Both the position numbers and the translations under genes were made by a program. Of a DNA stretch of 23,128 nt, positions 22,741-23,128 are shown in pieces. The notes beneath the pieces are model-generated. The model did not search any database. It was given only the letters and a program-made list of their open reading frames with translations, and was not told the origin of the DNA. Position 1 is the first letter of the stretch. Every line of letters starts with the position of its first letter. Source of the stretch: Candidatus Moraniibacteriota bacterium (GTDB taxonomy: Bacteria; Patescibacteriota; Minisyncoccia; CAIUEV01; JAHKAQ01); the NCBI GenBank assembly GCA_014729445.1, contig WJJX01000041.1, positions 1 to 23,128 of the forward strand. The letters run 5' to 3'.

Positions 22741-22779
22741 AAAAAAAATTCCCCAGTTGATTTTTCCGGAATTTTTTTT
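22741..22779 (+). repeat. AT-rich hairpin in the rplJ leader
   Basis: AAAAAAAATTCC (22741-22752) is perfectly complementary to GGAATTTTTTTT (22768-22779), a 12-bp stem with a 15-base loop. It ends in eight U and could serve as a weak terminator or as an intermediate fold between the L10 site and the main terminator. Confidence 0.5.
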
Positions 22780-22813
22780 AAAAAACGTCTTTGGAATAAG
22801 GACGTTTTTTAAA
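22777..22813 (+). terminator. Rho-independent attenuator in front of rplJ
   Basis: TTTAAAAAACGTC (22777-22789) pairs with GACGTTTTTTAAA (22801-22813), 13 bp with an 11-base loop, and the 3' arm carries the U-run. It lies after the promoter and before rplJ, so it must be bypassed for expression. Its 5' arm and loop contain GTCTTTGGAA (22787-22796), the exact complement of TTCCAAAGAC (22698-22707) in the L10 site, so an antiterminator is possible. Confidence 0.75.
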
Positions 22814-22829
22814 TTTAATTTTGTATAAA

Positions 22830-23128
22830 ATGCTTAAAAGAAAAGATAAAGAAGCGATAGTCAAAAAATTAAACCAGGAGATTAAGGAGGCGAAATCAGT
22901 TATATTTACCGATTATAAAGGTAGTGAGGTCAATGAGATCAGAAAATTGAGAAAGGAATTAAAGAGTGAAAATATCTCTTATAATGTGTTTAAAAAAACT
23001 TTGATTAGAATTGTATTGAAAAATCTGGGCATCGAGAACGATATCAAAAGTTATAAGGGGCCGATAGCTTTGGCTGTTTCCAGGGAAGACGAAGTGGCCG
23101 CGGCCAAAATTATCGCCAAATATGCAAA
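22830..23128 (+). CDS. rplJ: 50S ribosomal protein L10, 3' end beyond the window
   Basis: From ATG 22830 the frame is open to the window edge (99 codons seen, of about 165-175 usual). It reads as L10: the Lys-rich start, SVIFTDYKGSEVNEI, the KLRKELKSE helix, YNVFKKTLIR, and KGPIALAVSREDEVAAAKII, all conserved in the rRNA-binding N-terminal domain. L10 forms the stalk base of the large subunit and carries the L7/L12 dimers. rplL probably follows outside the window. Upstream is a coiled-coil gene instead of rplA, so the common rplKA-rplJL order is not kept here. Confidence 0.95.
   Translation, partial: MLKRKDKEAIVKKLNQEIKEAKSVIFTDYKGSEVNEIRKLRKELKSENISYNVFKKTLIRIVLKNLGIENDIKSYKGPIALAVSREDEVAAAKIIAKYA

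Noticed and set aside
1..23128. CRISPR array, tRNA genes, insertion sequence or integrase
   Set aside because: No regularly spaced direct repeats, cloverleaf with T-loop consensus, transposase motifs or terminal inverted repeats were seen on reading both strands.

Overview
The window is AT-rich bacterial DNA with tightly packed genes, standard stop usage (TAA, TAG and TGA all end recognisable genes) and sigma70-type TTGnnn/TATAAT promoters. Almost no gene has a Shine-Dalgarno sequence; starts sit in A/T-rich leaders. Together with many short secreted or membrane-anchored proteins of unknown family and a MEMO-CapA fusion, this suggests an uncultivated lineage such as the Candidate Phyla Radiation (Patescibacteria). 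That placement is an inference: there is no rRNA gene here, and the Bacteroidota, which also lack SD sequences, are made less likely by the canonical promoters.

Layout. Bases 1-1782 hold the 3' part of a GT-C (GT39/PMT-like) membrane glycosyltransferase. 1901-5344 is a two-gene unit: a membrane-anchored protein of unknown function, directly abutting a MEMO-like plus CapA-like fusion. 5445-6263 is an unknown beta-rich protein, and 6396-6977 a secreted protein made of two copies of one repeat, closed by a strong terminator. 7147-11962 is the most coherent system: an ECF sigma factor, a translationally coupled three-TM protein with a Cys-rich outside tail (probable anti-sigma/metal sensor), an HMA-SafE-cupredoxin triple fusion, and a Cu(+) P1B-ATPase (CopA). 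It looks like a self-contained extracytoplasmic copper response. 12079-12947 is a broken gene (one frameshift, one in-frame stop). 13109-14752 is an ABC-F ATPase behind a seven-codon leader ORF and hairpin. 14903-16063 is a membrane-anchored MsrA-MsrB fusion, convergent with a lipoprotein and a secreted coiled-coil protein on the minus strand. A pair of overlapping divergent promoters separates these from an alpha/beta-hydrolase fused to an unknown domain (17191-18861). A decayed stretch (18862-19188) precedes a D-2-hydroxyacid dehydrogenase. 20402-22640 encodes coiled-coil proteins that share one repeat module, interrupted by an in-frame TAA. The window ends with the L10 (rplJ) leader and the 5' part of rplJ.

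How the parts fit. CopA and the SafE fusion would export and hand off copper, the sigma/anti-sigma pair would report extracytoplasmic metal, and the anchored MsrAB would repair oxidised methionine outside the membrane. The last link is from proximity only. The rplJ leader carries an L10 binding fold, a terminator, and a 10-base segment that can pair the two against each other, as expected for autogenous attenuation.
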